From Fulvia fulva (lineage: Eukaryota > Ascomycota > Dothideomycetes > Mycosphaerellales > Mycosphaerellaceae), in contig NC_063016.1 of assembly GCF_020509005.1 (NCBI RefSeq), positions 620,001 to 684,000 on the forward strand: a stretch of DNA of 64,000 bases. The letters are read 5' to 3'. The notes beneath the pieces were generated by a model. That model ran no database searches. It saw nothing but the letters and a program-made list of their open reading frames with translations, and had not been told where the DNA came from. The position numbers were made by a program, and so were the translations under genes. The first letter of the stretch is position 1, and every line of letters starts with the position of its first letter. Of this stretch, positions 33,760 to 45,162 are shown one piece after another.

Positions 33760-34466
33760 ATGTCGTCGAAAGTCATCAGCATCACGTCCCAAGCGCACTT
33801 CAAAAGCATAGTCGCCTCATCCACCTACGTGGTCGTCGACTTCTACGCCGACTGGTGTGGCCCTTGCAAGCAGATCAGCCCCATCTTCGAACAACTCGCC
33901 GCACAAGAAGCCAAACCCGGTCGCCTCGCCTTCGTCAAAGTCAACGTCGACAACCAGCGCGATGTAGCGGCTACCTATGGCATCTCCGCGTGAGTTGGGA
34001 CATGCCCTCCAACCGATTGAGTCTATGCTTACGAGCGACTAGCATGCCCACCTTCCTCGTCCTCAAAGGCACTAAAGTCGTCGAAACCGTCCGTGGCGCA
34101 AATCCTAATGCCCTTCGATCCGCCATTCTGTCAGCAGCAGCCGATGCCGCGAAAGGTCCCGCTAAGCAGAGCGCTGCATTCGGAGGCAGTGGGCAGAAGT
34201 TGGGTGGAGAGTCCAGCGCGAGTGGAGGTCGAACTTTGGGCTCGGGAGCTGGAGCTGGAGCTGGAGGAGGACTGCAGATGCCGAATGTGAACTTTGGACA
34301 ACTATTCTCTGCACCTGCATCTTTTGCTCAAGGGCGAGGACTGCCGGCGCAGATTGTGAGGTTTCTGGGGCTGTATATCTCGACGCTTTTCAGCTTCGAT
34401 CCCCTCCGGACCGCGCAGGAGAGCCCATTTGCCGTGCAGGGGAGGACGAATGTCAAGACGAGGTAG
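33760..34466 (+). CDS. Thioredoxin-domain protein with C-terminal extension
   Basis: Two exons, 33760-33989 and 34043-34466 (intron 53 bases, GTGAGT...CTAG), give 217 residues. Residues 1-105 form a thioredoxin fold with the redox motif DWCGPCKQ and, just after the intron, the cis-proline block MPTFLVLKG. A Gly/Ala/Ser-rich linker follows, then a conserved-looking tail (FLGLYISTLFSFDP). Ordinary thioredoxins are about 105-110 residues, so the tail is an addition of unknown role. The intron is required: reading through gives TGA immediately. No signal peptide; probably cytosolic disulfide reductase. This is the first intact gene after the transposon nest. Confidence 0.88.
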
Positions 34467-34679
34467 AGCATGGATGAGACTATGAGTTACGAGGGTGTTT
34501 AGGCGTTGGGAATAGCATGGAAGTGAGAGATACCAGACCAGGAGGCGTTCGAGCAGGATGGAATGACGAATGTTTGATGGACACGTACAAGGCTCTATGA
34601 CGGTTCAGTGGGCCACGTTCCTTTCGCGACCTGATTCCAAGCCATGCCGATGAACGCGGTTCAAGTGTCACCGATGTTC

Positions 34680-36535
34680 CTATCGAATCTTGAAAAATCT
34701 ATCCTGCTCACCACGGCTAACATGTTCTCTGAACGCTTCGCCATACATCACGCCATGCAGGTAACATGCCGCAATGATCTTGAACGTCCCATCGTCCAGT
34801 GTTCTCAGTAGCAAAGGCCATGGACATCCTCTGATGACCACAACCACAACGTCCATATCGACCTCGGCCATCAACGAGGAGCCTAAACCAAGTCGACCTT
34901 CCTTGGTGCAGAACAGACTCCGTCGGATGCAGTGCCTCGCCAAGCCAACAACGTAGTTCTTTGCTCGGCTCTATCTGCGCTGCAGAGTCTCGGGCGTCAG
35001 AAGCTCACCAGCCTCAGTACCTGTATCTTGCAGATATGACATAAGACTGCGAAAGTCTGCCACATGCGCTTCATCAGCAGGCTCAGACAGGTAGTTTGCT
35101 CCTGCTGTCAACGTGAAAGCAAGGTCATGGGTGGTGTCGTTCTAGTCGTCGCCCTCCCGAGCAGTTTCTTGCGCGCCGTTCAGCCAGTTGAACAGGTACT
35201 CCAGATCAGCCGCAGCGTTCTTCTTCAGCATCTCGGTGACGCAAGTGACACGATCGACGACAAACCCGCCGAGTGAGAGTATACTCTCATCAGTGTCTTC
35301 TCCGACCGCAGCAAGCGCTTCTTCGCCGCCAGCAGCAAAGAAGACAGGCAGTTGACCGGGCTGGCGCATGGGTGGGCGGTCCCATCTAGGTACCCACGAA
35401 GGCCAGCTTCCGATACCACACCCCTCCTCCATGCTACAAACGGTAAAAATCGTGCTGTTGAAAACATTGGTTTTGGAGTCGTCAAGTAGGGACTGACGTG
35501 TGACTCGCTGCATCAGAGCCAAGGCAGAAATGCGATAATCAGGTTTGATGGCTTTTGAGACATCCTCTGGTAGTAGTCCGAGTAACGCGAAAAGCCTGTC
35601 GCGAGTATCGGAGGTCTTTCTGATCCTGCTGAAGAATAGAACTTCGAGCACGTTGTCAAACGTGGCCTTCTCGCGAGTCCGCTCCGGGCGTAGCTTGTAC
35701 CACCAATCAAAAAAGACATTGAACTGTATGTTATCCATCTGCGCCCTCCAGTGTTGGTGTTTGTGAAGCATCCAGACGGCGGCGCGAAGTACGTCCAACA
35801 ACTCCAGCTCGTGAGGACCGCAAAAGCAGCGATTAGAAGGAGCGACTAAAGTCTCCTGAATGACCCAAAGGCGACTATGATAGGTCAGCATACTATGCTA
35901 CTAAGGACGCTGGAAACACACCTGAACCAAGCTCTGCTGAAGAAGCGATCCAAAGCCGTGTATGACAGCTTCGTGTCGTCGTCAAACCCCGTGGCCGAAA
36001 AGTTGAACCCACCGTTGACAATGACCGCATCCCAGAAGCCGCCTGCGTCGTTCGTATGGCGGTCAACTTCGGGCAGAATGTTGTGTATACTCCTCACGGC
36101 ACTCACGAGTGATGGATCATCCTCGCCAAGGTATACCAGATTACCCCGAGAGTGACGATATATGCCAGCCATTCGAGTGACCTGGTCTGCCCGCTCATCA
36201 TAGTCTTCCTGGTCGATACAGATGGCATCGATCCACAAGGTCCTGACTTTTGTAGGAAGACGCATCCGGAGTAGTGCTGCAACTGCCGTTGCTGGTGCGG
36301 CCAGAGGAAGATCATCGATTACTAGGTTCTCATAGCTAGTATGGTCGCCCCAGCAGTACGATATCGTCTCGTAGGGCGATATACCACCTGAACCGGGCTT
36401 TAAATGCCTGAGACAGCACTGCAGAACATGTTTGCCGGTACCAGGGTAGACGTCGAGGACGCGGAATTCGTGCTGCTCACCGTGGAGCGGCTGGTAAGGG
36501 TAATTGCAGGCACTGTCAAGGAGGTTCCCATCCAT
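34680..36535 (-). pseudogene. HET-domain protein, broken by two in-frame TAG codons
   Basis: Exon 1 is 36535-35922 and exon 2 begins at 35874 (intron GTGTGT...ATAG, 47 bases). The N-terminal half has the HET motifs ETISYCWGD, LWIDAICIDQ and, across the splice, RAWFSRLWVIQE. The frame meets TAG at 35142-35144 (448 residues so far) and again at 34971-34973. It stays otherwise open and in phase to TGA/TAG near 34680, coding the usual HET C-terminus (RRSLFCTKEGRLGLG, then a hydrophobic block and ACYLHGVMYGEA). Both TAGs fit CAG to TAG changes. No splice sites remove both while keeping frame. HET proteins act in allorecognition and cell death; this copy may be dead or make a shortened protein. Confidence 0.8.
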
Positions 36536-37131
36536 GACCAGATGTCAGACGAGACTCAGTCAAAGCCATGTTGGAGCTGAACATGTTTCCAGGGTGGGTG
36601 TAAACTCTCGAAGGAGTATCCCATGCCCTGCGGCTGAGAGGAAGCGCGACGCCTCCGCCAAGGCGTTCGTACTGATGGAAGCCTCAGCTTGCACGATATG
36701 TCTGATGGAACCATCGCCGCTAAAGTGGGATGAAAAATGACAGACGATGCCTTGCTGCTGGTATGAAATTGGACCTTGACGTGAAAAGAGGGAGAAGAGA
36801 AGAGGACGTTGAAGACTGGAAGTCGTCGAACTGGATGAGTCAGCATGTTGACAACGGTCAACTTCTCCACTCCAATGTTCCTTCTCCATCACCCTTCCGA
36901 CCTCGAATACGTCCATTGGCAAGGTCTCACATCCTCTCACGCCAAGACTACACATTCACGCGATCCTGTGATCCTCCGTGTAGCACAAACTTGACAGCTG
37001 ATCGGGTGGGGCAACTTCTGAGCTTACATCGACCTCACACCGTACTCAAGCAGAGAAGAAACCTGAAGCGGTCTGACATTCCTCATCTGTCTTCGCAAGC
37101 GCCTCGGGCGAACAAGCCAATACTTCACACC
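36536..37131. other. Divergent intergenic region (HET gene / AhpC-like gene)
   Basis: Open frames here are short and lack domain motifs. It should hold both promoters; no clear TATA box was identified. Confidence 0.4.
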
Positions 37132-37880
37132 ATGGTCACCACTACCACAGTCACCGATGAGACCTATCGTGAGCTGCCAAGCGCAGAGACACTACGTGAG
37201 GCCGGCCACCTCCGTGTCAAGAACGAAGGAGGCATAGAGGTTGACTTCAACACTCTCTACACCGTCTCAAATGCCCAAAAGCGCCAGTTCATCATCTTCA
37301 TTCGACACTTCTTCTGTGGTGTACTTGTCTCCCAGCTATAGAGGACTTCATTCGTACTGACGCTGTTCCAGGCTTGCGAAGAATACATCAAAGCCATTTC
37401 GCGCACCCTGACACCAGAAAAGATTGCCGCTGCTTCGACAAGCATCAGCATAATCGGCTGTGGTGGCTCAGATCTCATCGCCGACTATCGCAAGCGCAAT
37501 GATATATCTTTCCCGGTGTACGCGGATCTCAGCTTGGAACTTTTTGATAAGCTGGGTATGCCCAAGTCCAGCGCGCCCATTTCGGAAGGATGGAACGCGA
37601 AACAACCGGATTACCACAGCCGTAGCTTCTTTGACATAGTGTGGAGGAGTACGTACAATGCGTTGAGCTCAGGTCCCAAGGCAATTAGGGGTGGGCCGCC
37701 AGGGCAGAATGGTACGTCTTCCCAGGGTGACCACATCGTAAGCTGGCACTGAAAATTGCTATCGCAGGGGGCGCACTGCTTTTTGAAAGTGGCGAGCTGA
37801 AGATTTGCCATCGGATGCGGACCACGAGCGACTATCTCCAGATCGGCGAATTGCAGGAGCTTTTGGACATCGTTGCATAA
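37132..37880 (+). CDS. AhpC/TSA-type thioredoxin-fold protein (AhpC-TSA_2 family)
   Basis: Three exons, 37132-37320, 37372-37711 and 37768-37880, give 213 residues; introns are 51 and 56 bases with GTACTT/CCAG and GTACGT/GCAG ends. The redox motif is made at the first splice: FFCG joined to ACEEYI gives C-x2-C. Other family blocks are SISIIGCGGSDLIADYRK, FPVYADLSLELFDKLG, the IVWRSTYNAL helix and the closing GGALLFESGEL...CHRM. This family (AAED1/PRXL2-like) is widespread in fungi and predicted to be a peroxiredoxin-like oxidoreductase; the substrate is unknown. Divergent from the HET gene. Confidence 0.85.
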
Positions 37881-38610
37881 CTCATATCATCAAACGCGAC
37901 ACCGCTGGGAGGCACGAGTGGCTTGGGCTGCAGTACCTACCTCAAGTCGCTCAAATGGGACCCTCATCTCATCCTCCGTTGCTTTTGTGCGATATTGATC
38001 TGGACTTGGCTTGGCTCGTAGCTTACCTCATGGTAGTAGTGGTTGCGTAGCAGTGTTTCATGCTCGAGACCGATGCTCTCACCTCACGCTGGGCCGAGAA
38101 AGAGATGTGTGCTCATCTCAAACATTGTGGGGTTAGCTGATTATTCATGACCAGATCATTCAGATATGGGTGCGACTTGTCACTTCTCACAAAATGGAGG
38201 TGAACGAATGCAAGCTCCCATGTCCGTGCTTTTTGCGTTAGCGCGAATTGTCCTCGGGCTCCTGCATATGAGTCATTACTCTAGTTGGAATGCATGATTC
38301 CCAGCCACTGCTCATGAGACGACAACTTGCGATTTTTGTGTACACTCACAAACTTGTCGCATCCCGCATGCATTCTCTACGCTCGCACAACAGAAGATTG
38401 TATTGACGGATCATCGACCTTCAGCCCAAGACAAGACACGCCCCAGCAACCTCGCATCACCATGGGTAAACGCGAGAGGCGCGCAGCCAATCATAGATCG
38501 AAGGAGAGCAGCTTTCTCGACGACACCAGATCTCCATCGACACACACGATGGCCACAGCAGCCACAGCTCGACAGATCAGACTGCCAACCGCATCTTCTC
38601 ACCCGACTCG
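37881..38610. other. Intergenic region upstream of RNase H
   Basis: An ATG in good context (CACCATGG, at 38462) opens a frame that does not match the RNase H frame, so a further 5' exon is possible but no splice pair was convincing. Confidence 0.35.
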
Positions 38611-39390
38611 ATGGGATACCCACCTGACACGCCTCCGGACCACATCACCCAAGAGCACTTTCCGTTCGTCCATCTCGTGTGTCCAGCACACGTTATGGAT
38701 AACCCTTGCGATGCCTGTGGACGTCGGGTCCACCACATCGACTGCATTGTCATCGCGGTCGATGGCGTCTGTCCAAACAACGGCAAGAGGAACAATCTCA
38801 TCTTCTCGCCAGCCGGTGTTCACGTCGGACTTGGCAATGAACTGAGCGGTGGATACACCTTGATACACAAGGGCGCGACACATCAGACGGCGGAGCTGCA
38901 AGCCGGGATCAAGGGCCTGGAGATTGCGCTCTGCATCGTGTCAGAGGATCTCCCCGACAACACTGCTCGCATGGGCACTCTCGTAATCAAGACAGACTCG
39001 AAGTACGTCTTCGAAGGCATTACCGACCACATCAAGAAGTGGAAGCTCAACGGCTGGCAAACTGCCTCGAAGAAGCCAGTGGCGAACAAGGAGCTGTGGC
39101 TGCGTTTGGCGAAGACTGTGGAGAAGGTTGAGAACTAAGGCATTCGCGTACTCTTCTGGTGGGTACCGAGAGAGTACAACAAGGATGCTGACTGGTGGGC
39201 AAACGTGGGCTACCACGGCGTCAAGTACTACGATGCCGAGAGATGGCTGGACGAGAACCATGACGGGAACCTCGATGAGAAATATGATGCTGTTCAGTGT
39301 TGTATCGAGCAAGCCAATGCGCCTTTCATGTGGAACGGTCGAGAATGGCTCTTCCCGATGAAGGATCAGGACCGCAACACTCTGCTATAA
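38611..39390 (+). pseudogene. Ribonuclease H-domain protein with premature TAA
   Basis: The frame shows an RNase HI-type fold: [13 protein letters not shown] (first Asp), [14 protein letters not shown] (Glu), [14 protein letters not shown] (second Asp). At 39136-39138 a TAA cuts it at 175 codons. The same frame then continues to 39390 with GIRVLFWWVPREYNKDADWW, which contains the last catalytic Asp. CAA to TAA would explain the stop. So the truncated product lacks an active-site residue. RNase H removes RNA from RNA-DNA hybrids. The true start may lie upstream; ATG 38611 is the first in frame. Could be a recent pseudogene or a sequencing error. Confidence 0.75.
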
Positions 39391-40227
39391 GCGCTTCGAT
39401 CACCTAGTTAGTGCCTTCACTGGATAACCTCGAACACCATACCATCAGCATATTGGGTGCCGTACGACCAGTACCATGCCCTGCCAAGAGGTACAAACAT
39501 CATCGCAGACCTTCAGCACGATGCGCAGCACGGATATAACTTCTGATGACCCAACCCACCTCGATTCGGACAGACCCTTCATGGCTGCCATCATCACCGC
39601 CACCTTCTTGCTAGCAGTATATCGACATGCCGGAAGCCCTTCGCCATCCCCGAGGGCGATCCTCTTCACCGCTTTCACATGAGCGTCGCATTATGCCGAC
39701 TTTGAGTCATGCACACGGCGTGTGATTGCTACTCATCTCGTGATCGTGGTAGGTGCCTTCGGTTTGCTTGCACATGTAGCGTAGCATGTGTTCAGCGGTG
39801 GTGTCTTTGTTGAAGTAGCAGACCTGCATCGTGGAAATGGCGTGCTGATCTTGGATCTCTCCAGCAGAGATCCCATGAATCGGGCATAACCGAGTGCAAG
39901 CGTAGCACATCCCGCCGATAGAGCGAGCAAATGGGCTCGTGGGTCGATCAAGGCTCATAATCTTCCTTCTGATGGAACGCATGGGCCAATAGACCAACAG
40001 TGTTTGGAGGCGTGGCTTGCACCTCCTGAGCACGACATCAAGGATAGAGCATCCGGCACCGATCCGGACTCGTTGAAAGAAGGGCCGAGACCACGATAAG
40101 ACTCCTTCGCATGACCTACAGCTACGCCTGATATGTACAACTTTTAACACAGAAACGCGCACCAACGCTGCAGTCCTCGCACTCATGATGATGTTGACGA
40201 TCCACAACGCAATGCACCGCTAAACCT
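39391..40227. other. Intergenic region downstream of RNase H and KGD1
   Basis: Holds the converging 3' ends. A 166-codon minus-strand frame (39707-40207) with several Cys exists but shows no signal peptide or domain, so it is not called as a gene. Confidence 0.4.
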
Positions 40228-43200
40228 CTACTCTCCCTTGAGCTTGTCCTGTCTCACGCTCCAAGCCATGTCCAAAAGGTCCTGTTCCTCCTTCAGATGG
40301 CTCGACTTCAAACCAGTAGCGACTGACGCACTAGGGTTGCGACCCGCGTACATGACATGCTTCCTGTTGTGGTGCTCGGTGTGGTTGAGCAGAGTCTCGA
40401 TTCTAGGTTGCGTGAAAGACCATGCACCAGCGTTGAGAGGCTCCTCCTGACACCAGACGATGGTCTCGGCATTAGGGTAGCTGTCTAGGTTCTCCTTGAG
40501 CTGTGCCCATGGGAAGGGATTAAGCTGTTCAATACGGGTAATGGCGGTGTCGGTGAGGTTATTCTGTTGTCGGTACTTGAAGAGTGCCGCAAAGACTTGA
40601 CCAGAGCAGAGGATGACACGCTTGATGTCCTTGTGCTCGTTGATCTTGAACTCGGCGTCTTGGTTGTGCATTGGGTCAGCAATGATCCACTGGAAGTGGC
40701 TCTCACCAGTGAAGTCTTCAATGCCCGAGCGCGCGAGAGGATGGCGGAGCAAGCTCTTGCTGAAGAACGAGATCAAAGGCTTGCGGAATTGCCTGTTCAT
40801 CTGGCGGCGCAAGATGTGGAATGAGTTGGCAGGTGTAGTACAGGTGACGATCTGCATGTTGCAGTCCTGGTGCTGGCGGTCGAGCTTGTCTGGAGATGGG
40901 AAGATTCTAGGGTCTTCGTTGCAGAGCTGCAAGAATCGCTCCATGCGACCAGAAGAGTGCTCTGGACCTTGACCATCGTAACCGTGGGGCAGGTTGACAA
41001 CAAGACCAGATCGCTGGAGCCACTTGACTTCACCAGACGCGATGAATTGATCGATGATACACTGTGCGTTGTTGGCGAAATCACCAAACTGAGCTTCCCA
41101 GATGACAAGTGCTGTAGGTGACGAGAGCGAGTAACCGTATTCGAATCCAAGAGTACCAAATTCACTCAAGCTGGAGTTGGTGATGACAAATGATCCTTGA
41201 TCCTCGCTGATGTGCTTGAGTGGGGTGTAGGTGGCCTCACTCTCCTGGTCGTGGAGCACAGCGTGTCTCTGTGAGAAAGTACCACGCTCGACATCTTGTC
41301 CGGATACACGAACGTGATGACCTTCCAAGACGAGGGTACCGAAAGCCAGTGCCTCACCAGTCGACATGTCGATGTTCTTGCCCTCGTTGACAGTCTTGGA
41401 TCGGTTAGCCAAGATACGCTTCAAGTTCTTGTGCGCGTGGAAGTCCTTTGGCGGGTTGCCGATGACATCTCCGACGTGCTTCAAGGTATCCACAGCGACA
41501 GCAGTAGGCTCGTGAGGCAATATCTCAGTGGCCAGCTCCTTCGGAGACTTGAAGCCGTTCCAAGCACTCGTCAGCCACTCTTTCGAGGTTGGCTGGTAGT
41601 CCTTGGACTTGGCGAAAGACTCCTCGAGCATACCCCAGACCCACTTCTTGTGCTCCTCAATGTCTTCCTTGGTGAAAGTGTTGGAGTCCAGCAGTTGCTT
41701 GGTGTACTTGTCGAGGACAGGTGGCTGCTCGTTGATGCGCTTGTACATCAGTGGCTGGGTGAAGGATGGCTGATCGGTCTCGTTGTGTCCCTGCTTTCGG
41801 TAACAGACTATGTCAATGACAACATCCTTCTTGAACTCAGCACGCCAGTCAGAGGCCAGCTGGCAAACGAAGTTCAAGGCCTCGACATCGTCACCGTTGA
41901 CGTGGAAGACTGGAGCATCCACAAACTTGGCAATATCCGAGCAGTAAGGAGTAGAACGAGCAAAACGTGGGTCAGTAGTGAAGCCAATCTGGTTGTTGAC
42001 GACAATGTGGACTGTGCCACCAGTGTGGTAAGCTGGGAGCGCGTAGAAACCCATGGTCTCGTACACGATACCTTGAGCGGCGAAAGCGGCGTCACCGTGC
42101 AGCAACACTCCCATGGCGGAGAGTGCCTTTTCCTCGTCGTTGTTGTAATGGAGGATGGCACGGGTCTTGCCAAGCACGACAGGGTCTTCGGCTTCCAGAT
42201 GAGACGGGTTGGCTACCAGAGACAGCTGTACACGCTTGCCGGATGGAGTTGGACGCTCGAAGTTCATACCAAGATGGTACTTGACGTCTCCAGAGCCCTC
42301 GTCGGAAGGCTCAGCAGAACCACCAAACTCGGAGAAGATGGACTCGTTGGGTTTGCGGACGACGTTGGAGAGCACGTTCAGACGACCTCTGTGGGGCATG
42401 CCAATGACAATGTCCTTGACACCATAGTCGACTGAGCGATCGATGAGCGCCTTCATACCAGGGATGAGAGATTCTCCACCTTCCAGACCGAAACGCTTGT
42501 CATTGGGGTACTTGGTAGCCAAGAACGATTCGAACGACGAAGACCAGATAAGACGATCCAAAATGCGGCGCTTCTCATCAACGGAGTATTTGTAGGGCTG
42601 TGGAACCTCAAGACGCTGTCGCAACCAGTCGCACTGATCTCTATCCGGAATGTGAATGTACTCAACGCCGTATGGACCACAGTACAGGCGCTCGCAAGCA
42701 TCAATGATCTCGCGCAAGGTCATCTTGTCGCGCTTGTCCGTCTTGAACCGTGGCAAGATACCCGGACCAAGCGTGAACTCTGACTCCATATCCGATTCGC
42801 TGAAGTTATAGGTCTTCAAGTCCAATTCTCTTGGTACAGATTCGGTCTGTGTTCTGATGCCCAATGGATCGATCTTTGCCTTGTGGTGGCCTCGCGCCTG
42901 GTATGCTCTGACAAGAAGCTGGACCTTCAGATGGTTCATGACATCGCTGCTCTCTCCTTCCGCGGAAGATGCGGCGAAGGTTGGCGCGGTGACACCACCG
43001 GCTGGCTGTGGAACAATGGTGGGTGGAGGAGTGAAAGCGCGGCTCACGGGCATGTCGCCACTGTCCATGTTCTTGAAGTAGGCCTGCCATGAGACGTGCA
43101 CGGAGGAAGGATCGCGCTTCCACTCTGCGTACATCTCATCGACATAGTTGGCGGTGTTCCCGGAGAGGAAAGAATCGCTGGAGTCGACGCCCTGATCGGT

Positions 43201-43377
43201 CTTTTCCGCGGCCTGAGCATAGTGGCGGTGCTGTGATGTGAAGGCGTTGTAGCCAGTGAAACCCAGGTCCCTCCTCTTGGCTACCAGAGCTGTGCGAGGG
43301 GCGTTGGGCGAGATGGTGGTGAAGTGTCTAGCAGAAGCCAGCCTTTGGCTGCATCGCGAGAGTTGGGAGAGCAGCAT
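40228..43377 (-). CDS. KGD1: 2-oxoglutarate dehydrogenase E1 component, mitochondrial
   Basis: 1,049 residues in one exon, close to the usual 1,000-1,060 of fungal enzymes. The N-terminus ([20 protein letters not shown]) is a basic, Ser-rich mitochondrial presequence. [19 protein letters not shown] at about 68-87 is the conserved start of mature E1. The thiamine-diphosphate domain has [11 protein letters not shown] (326-336), [10 protein letters not shown] (427-436) and NNQIGFTT (461-468). The C-terminal transketolase half has [15 protein letters not shown] and the end block [10 protein letters not shown]. It decarboxylates 2-oxoglutarate in the TCA cycle and passes the succinyl group to the E2 partner (KGD2). 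No stops or frameshifts. Confidence 0.97.
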   Translation of the reverse strand: MLLSQLSRCSQRLASARHFTTISPNAPRTALVAKRRDLGFTGYNAFTSQHRHYAQAAEKTDQGVDSSDSFLSGNTANYVDEMYAEWKRDPSSVHVSWQAYFKNMDSGDMPVSRAFTPPPTIVPQPAGGVTAPTFAASSAEGESSDVMNHLKVQLLVRAYQARGHHKAKIDPLGIRTQTESVPRELDLKTYNFSESDMESEFTLGPGILPRFKTDKRDKMTLREIIDACERLYCGPYGVEYIHIPDRDQCDWLRQRLEVPQPYKYSVDEKRRILDRLIWSSSFESFLATKYPNDKRFGLEGGESLIPGMKALIDRSVDYGVKDIVIGMPHRGRLNVLSNVVRKPNESIFSEFGGSAEPSDEGSGDVKYHLGMNFERPTPSGKRVQLSLVANPSHLEAEDPVVLGKTRAILHYNNDEEKALSAMGVLLHGDAAFAAQGIVYETMGFYALPAYHTGGTVHIVVNNQIGFTTDPRFARSTPYCSDIAKFVDAPVFHVNGDDVEALNFVCQLASDWRAEFKKDVVIDIVCYRKQGHNETDQPSFTQPLMYKRINEQPPVLDKYTKQLLDSNTFTKEDIEEHKKWVWGMLEESFAKSKDYQPTSKEWLTSAWNGFKSPKELATEILPHEPTAVAVDTLKHVGDVIGNPPKDFHAHKNLKRILANRSKTVNEGKNIDMSTGEALAFGTLVLEGHHVRVSGQDVERGTFSQRHAVLHDQESEATYTPLKHISEDQGSFVITNSSLSEFGTLGFEYGYSLSSPTALVIWEAQFGDFANNAQCIIDQFIASGEVKWLQRSGLVVNLPHGYDGQGPEHSSGRMERFLQLCNEDPRIFPSPDKLDRQHQDCNMQIVTCTTPANSFHILRRQMNRQFRKPLISFFSKSLLRHPLARSGIEDFTGESHFQWIIADPMHNQDAEFKINEHKDIKRVILCSGQVFAALFKYRQQNNLTDTAITRIEQLNPFPWAQLKENLDSYPNAETIVWCQEEPLNAGAWSFTQPRIETLLNHTEHHNRKHVMYAGRNPSASVATGLKSSHLKEEQDLLDMAWSVRQDKLKGE

Positions 43378-43705
43378 GGCTGCGTGTGATGATCGGCCGT
43401 CAGCTCAGGGCGAAGTCCAGGGTCGCTGCGCGCAGTGTAGGTCGGGCGTGCAGGGCGGTCACCAGGTGACTTTGGCGAGGTGAGGTAGAGCTGTGAGCCG
43501 CGAGCTGAGAGCTGGTGATGATGGATGGCGTTGGGTGTTTCGAGCTGTTCTTTGCTCCCGATCAGCTGGGCAGCCATCATCCTCTCCACGCGAACCTTCC
43601 TGCCGGTGCTACCCGCTGCACGCCGTTAGTCAGCCTGTCTTTGCCACAATCCGGAAGCAATCTCACACGAACATCAACCACAACATCAACAAAGGCCACT
43701 TCCCC
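43378..43705. other. KGD1 promoter / 5' region
   Basis: No supported gene. It lies between the divergent KGD1 start and a small ORF at 43706. Confidence 0.4.
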
Positions 43706-43882
43706 ATGGACTCCTTGGAGCAGTCGGTGCTGTCACTGCTCAACCTCAACGAGGAGGGTCTTCTCTGGATGGTCCAAGGCCTCCTTAGCGGGACGCTATG
43801 GATGCTGGGAGAATTTGCAGACGTGCCCATCGATGGAGATGAAGAAGAGATGAACGATCTCATGGAACTACTGGCCTACTAG
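43706..43882 (+). CDS. Small hypothetical protein (58 residues)
   Basis: Starts in good context (CCCCATGG) and is strongly acidic and Leu-rich, with an amphipathic stretch (LLWMVQGLLSGTLWMLGEF) and an acidic end. No domain recognised. It begins about 330 bases from the divergent KGD1 start. Could be a real micro-protein or a chance frame. Confidence 0.3.
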   Translation: MDSLEQSVLSLLNLNEEGLLWMVQGLLSGTLWMLGEFADVPIDGDEEEMNDLMELLAY

Positions 43883-44081
43883 GGCTTGGGAACCTGGGCA
43901 ATGCGAATATGCTTACTATGAGGCTATCCGAATCTCCTGTACAAAGACTCTGGAGGATTGCATGATCCCGACGATGGCTAGCAAACACTGCGGTGGAAGC
44001 TGCATCCTACGGCGTCACACATATATATGGCCAGCGCACTGCCATCAGGCCCTTGATCACAAGCTGAGTACAGACCACACA

Positions 44082-44932
44082 ATGGAGATGCCACTAGCAC
44101 TGCAACCACTTGTCAATGGCATCAAAAGGTAATGGATTGCATATTCCCCCTTGTGGACCGCGCTAATGGCTTAGCAGCTACCACAAGTCAGGCCTTCATT
44201 CAGACATTGATATCGTCTGCGGGACACAGCAGTGGAAAGTTCACAAAGCTATCGTCTGTCCACAATCAGAGTTCTTCGAGGTGGCCGTGGGAAAATTCAA
44301 GGTATACTTGACGTAAAGGTGCCGCTGTTCCAAATGCTGACATGCTCACACAGGAGGGACACGAAGGGAAGGTGGAGCTCGAGGGAGACGAACCACAGAC
44401 CGTGGATGCTTTCATTCATTACCTCTACAACTTCGACTATGGCGACTTCGGCAATAGTCAAGGCGATGTACCTGCTCTGGTTCTCGATGTTCGCATGTTC
44501 ATCATTGCCGACAAATACAACGTGGCACCGTTGCTTGAATTGGCAGTCACAAAGTTCAAAGAACGCTGCGAGCAGGAGTGGATGAAGCCGGAGTTTGGTG
44601 AGGCTGCTCTCGAGCTGTACTCCATCGGACTGGATCATAACACCTCTCTTCGAGATGTCATCGTCGGAACTATCAACAAGCACGCCTCTGAAGTACTTGA
44701 CCCAGATCGCAAGTCTGAGTTCAGCAAGCTGCACGAAGTTATGGAGCAAACAGAGCTCGGCGCCCACGTTGCGGCACGACTTGCCAGCAGAGTCTGCACT
44801 TACAAGTGCCCCAAAACGAATTGTGGCCGGGTGTTTCAGGTGTCTGTGGCAGCGTACTGTAACTTCAGTTGCCCGAACAAGTGTTACAATCAAGATGAGA
44901 CGTGGTGGGAGCAGCAGCCGAAGCCGGAGTAA
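44082..44932 (+). CDS. BTB/POZ-domain protein
   Basis: Three exons, 44082-44128, 44178-44301 and 44354-44932, give 249 residues. Introns are 49 and 52 bases (GTAATG...GCAG, GTATAC...ACAG) and the phases agree. Residues about 20-110 are a BTB fold: LHSDIDIVCG, WKVHKAIVCPQSEFFEVAV, then VELEGDEPQTVDAFIHYLYN. A helical region (ADKYNVAPLLELAVTKF) follows, as in many fungal BTB proteins. The C-terminus has Cys pairs (CTYKCPKTNCG, NFSCPNKC) that may bind zinc. BTB domains mediate protein contacts, often with Cullin-3; the partner here is unknown. Confidence 0.83.
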
Positions 44933-45162
44933 ATGAGAAGCGGGTAGTCCAGAGGATGGGGTAGCACGCATAGCCATGCTGTACGTACGTACAGTCAACG
45001 GTCAAACGCAGACGTCGGACAAGGCAGTAGCCAGAAAGGCGATAAGCCAGCGCCGATGTGAGTCTTGCATCACTATACAACGTGCAATAAAACCCAACGC
45101 CCACCCTTGTGACCCAACCAACGTCCAGACTGTCTTCCTTCATCCCACCAGCTGCTCCGGCT

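Noticed and set aside
36560..36955. 131-codon minus-strand frame upstream of the HET gene
   Set aside because: No motif; it overlaps other open frames in a likely promoter region.
39707..40207. 166-codon minus-strand frame with several Cys
   Set aside because: No signal peptide, no domain, and it is overlapped by another open frame; probably the 3' region of KGD1.
41296..42435. 379-codon plus-strand frame inside KGD1
   Set aside because: Antisense shadow of a highly conserved gene caused by its codon bias.
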